Of a stretch of 64,000 bases of DNA, positions 61,433 to 64,000 are shown in pieces. The stretch lies in assembly GCA_051453625.1 (NCBI GenBank), contig JBOZIK010000001.1, positions 155,121,731 to 155,185,730 on the forward strand. Reading direction: 5' to 3'. The notes under the pieces are model-generated. The model searched no databases. It was not told where the DNA came from and was given only the letters and a program-made list of their open reading frames with translations. This DNA comes from Welwitschia mirabilis (Eukaryota; Gnetophyta; Gnetopsida; Welwitschiales). Position numbers and translations under genes: made by a program. Numbering within the stretch: position 1 is the first letter of the stretch; every line of letters begins with the position of its first letter.

Positions 61433-61880
61433 TTCTATAGGAAAATTAACCTCAAATATAATCATGTTCTAGATCACCCAAAAAGAGGTTTTATGTCGTA
61501 GTCCATATAGGTTCAATAACAAACCAGTTTTCTATTCTAGAATTATTAGGATTTATTTCACATTTTTCAATTTTTTTTTATCGATAGTGTTGCTTCTCAC
61601 AATTTCATCTCCCTTCTTTTATTTTAAAAATTAAATATTACTCCATTCTAAGAACTCAAATCTCCTATAGAAGTAGCAAGAGGGCACATCCTTGTATAGA
61701 ATGGATGAGAAGAACTAATAACCTTTATAATCCCAAGCCTTAAGTTTTAAGATAAATTTTATACCCTAACCTTTGTCAACTATGAAGTCATTTTGAGAAT
61801 GTCATTCATTGTCTACTAAAACATCAAAATAAATTTTCGCCAAATAACACTAATAGTTTCATCTTCATTCGAAGATCAAA
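61433..61880 (+). pseudogene. Element D protease region
   Basis: Directly beyond E's border, decayed + strand wording fits the protease-to-RT stretch of a Ty3/gypsy polyprotein. An 'ILRMSFIVY'-like block (about 61790-61825) sits where the VILGM.WL protease end is expected, followed by a Lys/Glu-rich linker with IFLVIKRQI (about 61905-61935). The active-site triad was not read. Continues gag from 8299. Confidence 0.6.
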
Positions 61881-62720
61881 TGCTTAAGAAGGAGGGAAGG
61901 AATAATAGAATCTTTTTAGTAATTAAGAGACAAATTACAAAAGTAAAAACTCAGAAACAATTGTTCTTGATGATAATCAAACAAGAAAATACAAGTTCAC
62001 AATAGGAGATCCCATGAGAATTACAGAAGTTCAAGGACATATTTGAAAAAAAGATAAATATCTAATCCAAATAAAAGGTAGAATATACCATTGAATTAAT
62101 TCAAAGAGTATAATTAGTAGTAAGATCCCCATATAGATTTTTAGTAATAGAACTCAGAAAGCTCAAACTACAATTACAACAACAATTACTAGAAGGAAAA
62201 CTTCACCCAAGTGTATTCATTTTGGGTACCCCTGTTAAATTTGTCAATAAAAAATACATAACATTAAGATTATTTATAGGCTACTTATAACTACATAAGG
62301 TAACCATAAAAAAACAAATGTCCCCTACCAAGAATTGAGAATCTTTTGGATCAATTATAGGGAGCAAAATTCTTCTTCAAAATTGGTTTGAGATCAAGAT
62401 ATCACCAGATAAGAATTAAAAAAGAAGATGTTCACAAAACAGTATTTTGAACTAGATATGGGTACTATGAATTTTTGTTAATGCCTTTTGAACTTAAAAA
62501 TGCACCACCAATATTCATGAACATGATGAATGATGTTTTTCGTCAATACCTTAATAATTTTATAGTAGTATTCGTGGATCATATTCTGGTCTACTTAGAG
62601 ATAGAGAGACACATGTAGACCACCTCAGTAAAGTACTGCAACTATTACAAAACCATGATTTCAAGGTCAAACCAAGAAATGTGATTATTTTCAGATAGAG
62701 GTAAATTATTTGGAAAACAT
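61880..62720 (+). pseudogene. Element D reverse transcriptase
   Basis: Blocks QKFKDIFEKK (about 62026-62055), a SPYRFLVIELRKLK stretch, GTPVKFVNKK and TLRLFIGY (about 62220-62285), then KIDLRSGYHQI-like and MPFGL.NAP-like remnants, and VFVDHILVY (62565-62593) lie in order on +. FVDH is the catalytic YVDD site with the second Asp changed to His. Multiple stops and frameshifts. Confidence 0.82.
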
Positions 62721-63360
62721 TACCTCTAAATAGGAAATTATAATATACCTTATAAAGATCAAAACATTTTGAGAATGGCCTGGTCTAAAAAATGTAATAG
62801 AAGTCTAAAGTTTCTTAAGATTAGTAGTATTTTACAAAAGATTCATTCCAGGATTCTAGCAGTTGGTAGCTTCATTTTTAGACCTACTAAAATCAATATT
62901 AATATTTGAATGTACTCCAAAATTCAAAGAATTCTTTCTAAAAGTAAATCTTCTATTAACATCAACATTCATTCTAAAGTTTGCAGAGATGGAAGAACCA
63001 TTCAGAATTACTACATATGCCTCCATTCAAGGAGTAGTTATAGTATTAAGTTAAAATGACAAAGTAGTGGCATATGAATCTAGAAAATTAAGTCAACATC
63101 AAAGGATTTATTCATTCATGATTTAGAATTATTATCCATAGTGCACACTTTGAAAGCCTACCATCATTACTTTACTGAAAGGAAATTTCTTATTAAAAAC
63201 AAACCACAAAAGTCTAGAGCACTTTCAAACTAATCACCACGAAACATGAGATAAATAAGGGGAGAATTACTAGCGAAATATGCCTTCAACCTTCAATACA
63301 AACCAAGAAAGGAAAAAAAAAAAGTCATAGATGCATTGAGCCAGATGTGGTGCATACTTA
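62720..63360 (+). pseudogene. Element D RT connection and RNase H
   Basis: An open stretch of 63 codons (62863-63054) reads ASFLDLLKSI...CTPKFKEFF...EMEEPFRITTYASIQGVVIVLS. This is the tether ending in the TDAS..G.G.VL motif, with Asp replaced by Tyr. VAYESRKLSQHQRIYS (about 63070-63115) and VIDALSQ (about 63325-63345) follow, as in gypsy RNase H. Confidence 0.82.
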
Positions 63361-64000
63361 TTACTATAGTGATCTCTGATCTTGCAAAGTACTTAAACGA
63401 AAATTTTTATAATGATTCTTATTTTGATGAAATAATTCATCTATTACAAGAAGGTCAAAGTATAGATATCTTTACAATATCTTAATATGATTATTTACTA
63501 AAGAAAAGACAACTATGCATTCCTTAAGTTGAGTGGAGAAGGAAATTAATGTCAGTAATGCATAAAGTACCCTATGTAGAACACCCAGAATTTGTGAGGA
63601 ATTATCATGTATCGAGAAATACTACTTCTGGCTAAGAATGAAATCACAATTAGAAGAATATATTAGAAACTATCCAATATTTTAATACATTTAACATAAA
63701 CAAGAAATACTAATGGGACTCTTACAACCCCTTAGTATTCCTATATGGAAGTGGAAAAGAATGATTATGGATTTTATTATAGGTTTATCACTCATCAAAA
63801 GACATCATAACTTCATCTTTATTTGAATTAACAAGTTAACCAAGATGGCCTGCTTTATTCCAATTAAAAGTAAAAATACTATAGAAGAGTTAACCTTATG
63901 TTTTACATAGGAGATTTTTAGATTACGTGGAACATCATAGATCATTATTTTTGATGCAATCCTAAGTTTTTATCATAATTCCGTTAAAGCTTCTTCAATC
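63360..64000 (+). pseudogene. Element D integrase, truncated by the window edge
   Basis: YYFWLRMKSQLEEYIRNYP (about 63620-63675), MGLLQPLSIPIWKWKRMIMDFIIGLS (split here as blocks MGLLQPLSIP and MDFIIGLS, 63714-63790), LTKMACFIPIKS (about 63836-63870) and EIFRLRG (about 63911-63930) are finger-to-core blocks of a chromovirus-type integrase. The zinc-finger Cys residues are partly lost. The element continues right of the window, so a chromodomain could not be sought. Confidence 0.82.

Noticed and set aside
62863-63054. Independent small protein gene of 63 codons
   Set aside because: Its sequence is the RT-RNase H connection of element D, continuous with recognisable RT upstream and RNase H downstream.

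Overview
The window is intergenic heterochromatin-type DNA from a flowering plant. It is very AT-rich, holds no intact gene of more than about 100 codons, and consists almost entirely of decayed LTR retrotransposons inserted into one another. The families (Ty1/copia of Sirevirus type, Ty3/gypsy chromoviruses, a non-chromoviral Ty3/gypsy family with very long LTRs, and a SINE) are typical of large angiosperm genomes. The species cannot be named from this sequence. Ten runs of N (about 3 kb in total) interrupt the assembly.

From outside to inside the layout is as follows. Element D (+ strand, Ty3/gypsy) has its gag at 7086-8299 and its PR-RT-RNase H-integrase at 61428-64000, running off the window. 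D is split by element E (- strand, Del/Tekay-like chromovirus, 8300-61427), which has an initiator-Met tRNA primer site, a polypurine tract, a C-terminal chromodomain and a decayed 5-bp target duplication (GTACC/ATACT). E's right LTR (58010-61427) is whole. Its left LTR is cut into three pieces by two later insertions: element F (+ strand, 10369-19201, Ty1/copia) and array G (- strand, 19911-50170). G is a tandem LTR-internal-LTR-internal-LTR array of a Ty3/gypsy family with LTRs of about 6.1 kb. Its first unit is interrupted by H (33277-36664), which looks like a chromovirus-type LTR followed by a primer site. Its middle LTR carries a SINE (41240-41418) with 17-bp target duplications.

The most unusual element is F. 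It keeps a Sirevirus-like gag with two zinc-knuckle sites and a protease, but integrase, reverse transcriptase and RNase H are absent. In their place, after a non-coding tract with LTR-like GTCGAC words, is a second coding region resembling the 'putative plant transposon protein' family and ending in an acidic tail, followed by two copies of the polypurine-tract box. This is a non-autonomous configuration that should be checked for other family members.

Left of D's gag (1-7085) little can be assigned. The exception is a degenerate minisatellite (5565-6590) with a 27-bp unit and a three-subunit higher-order section. Decay throughout is dominated by C-to-T and G-to-A transitions, visible at primer sites, zinc-knuckle cysteines and catalytic aspartates, as expected for long-methylated, silenced DNA. 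Several gaps have edges that duplicate nearby sequence and look like assembly faults.
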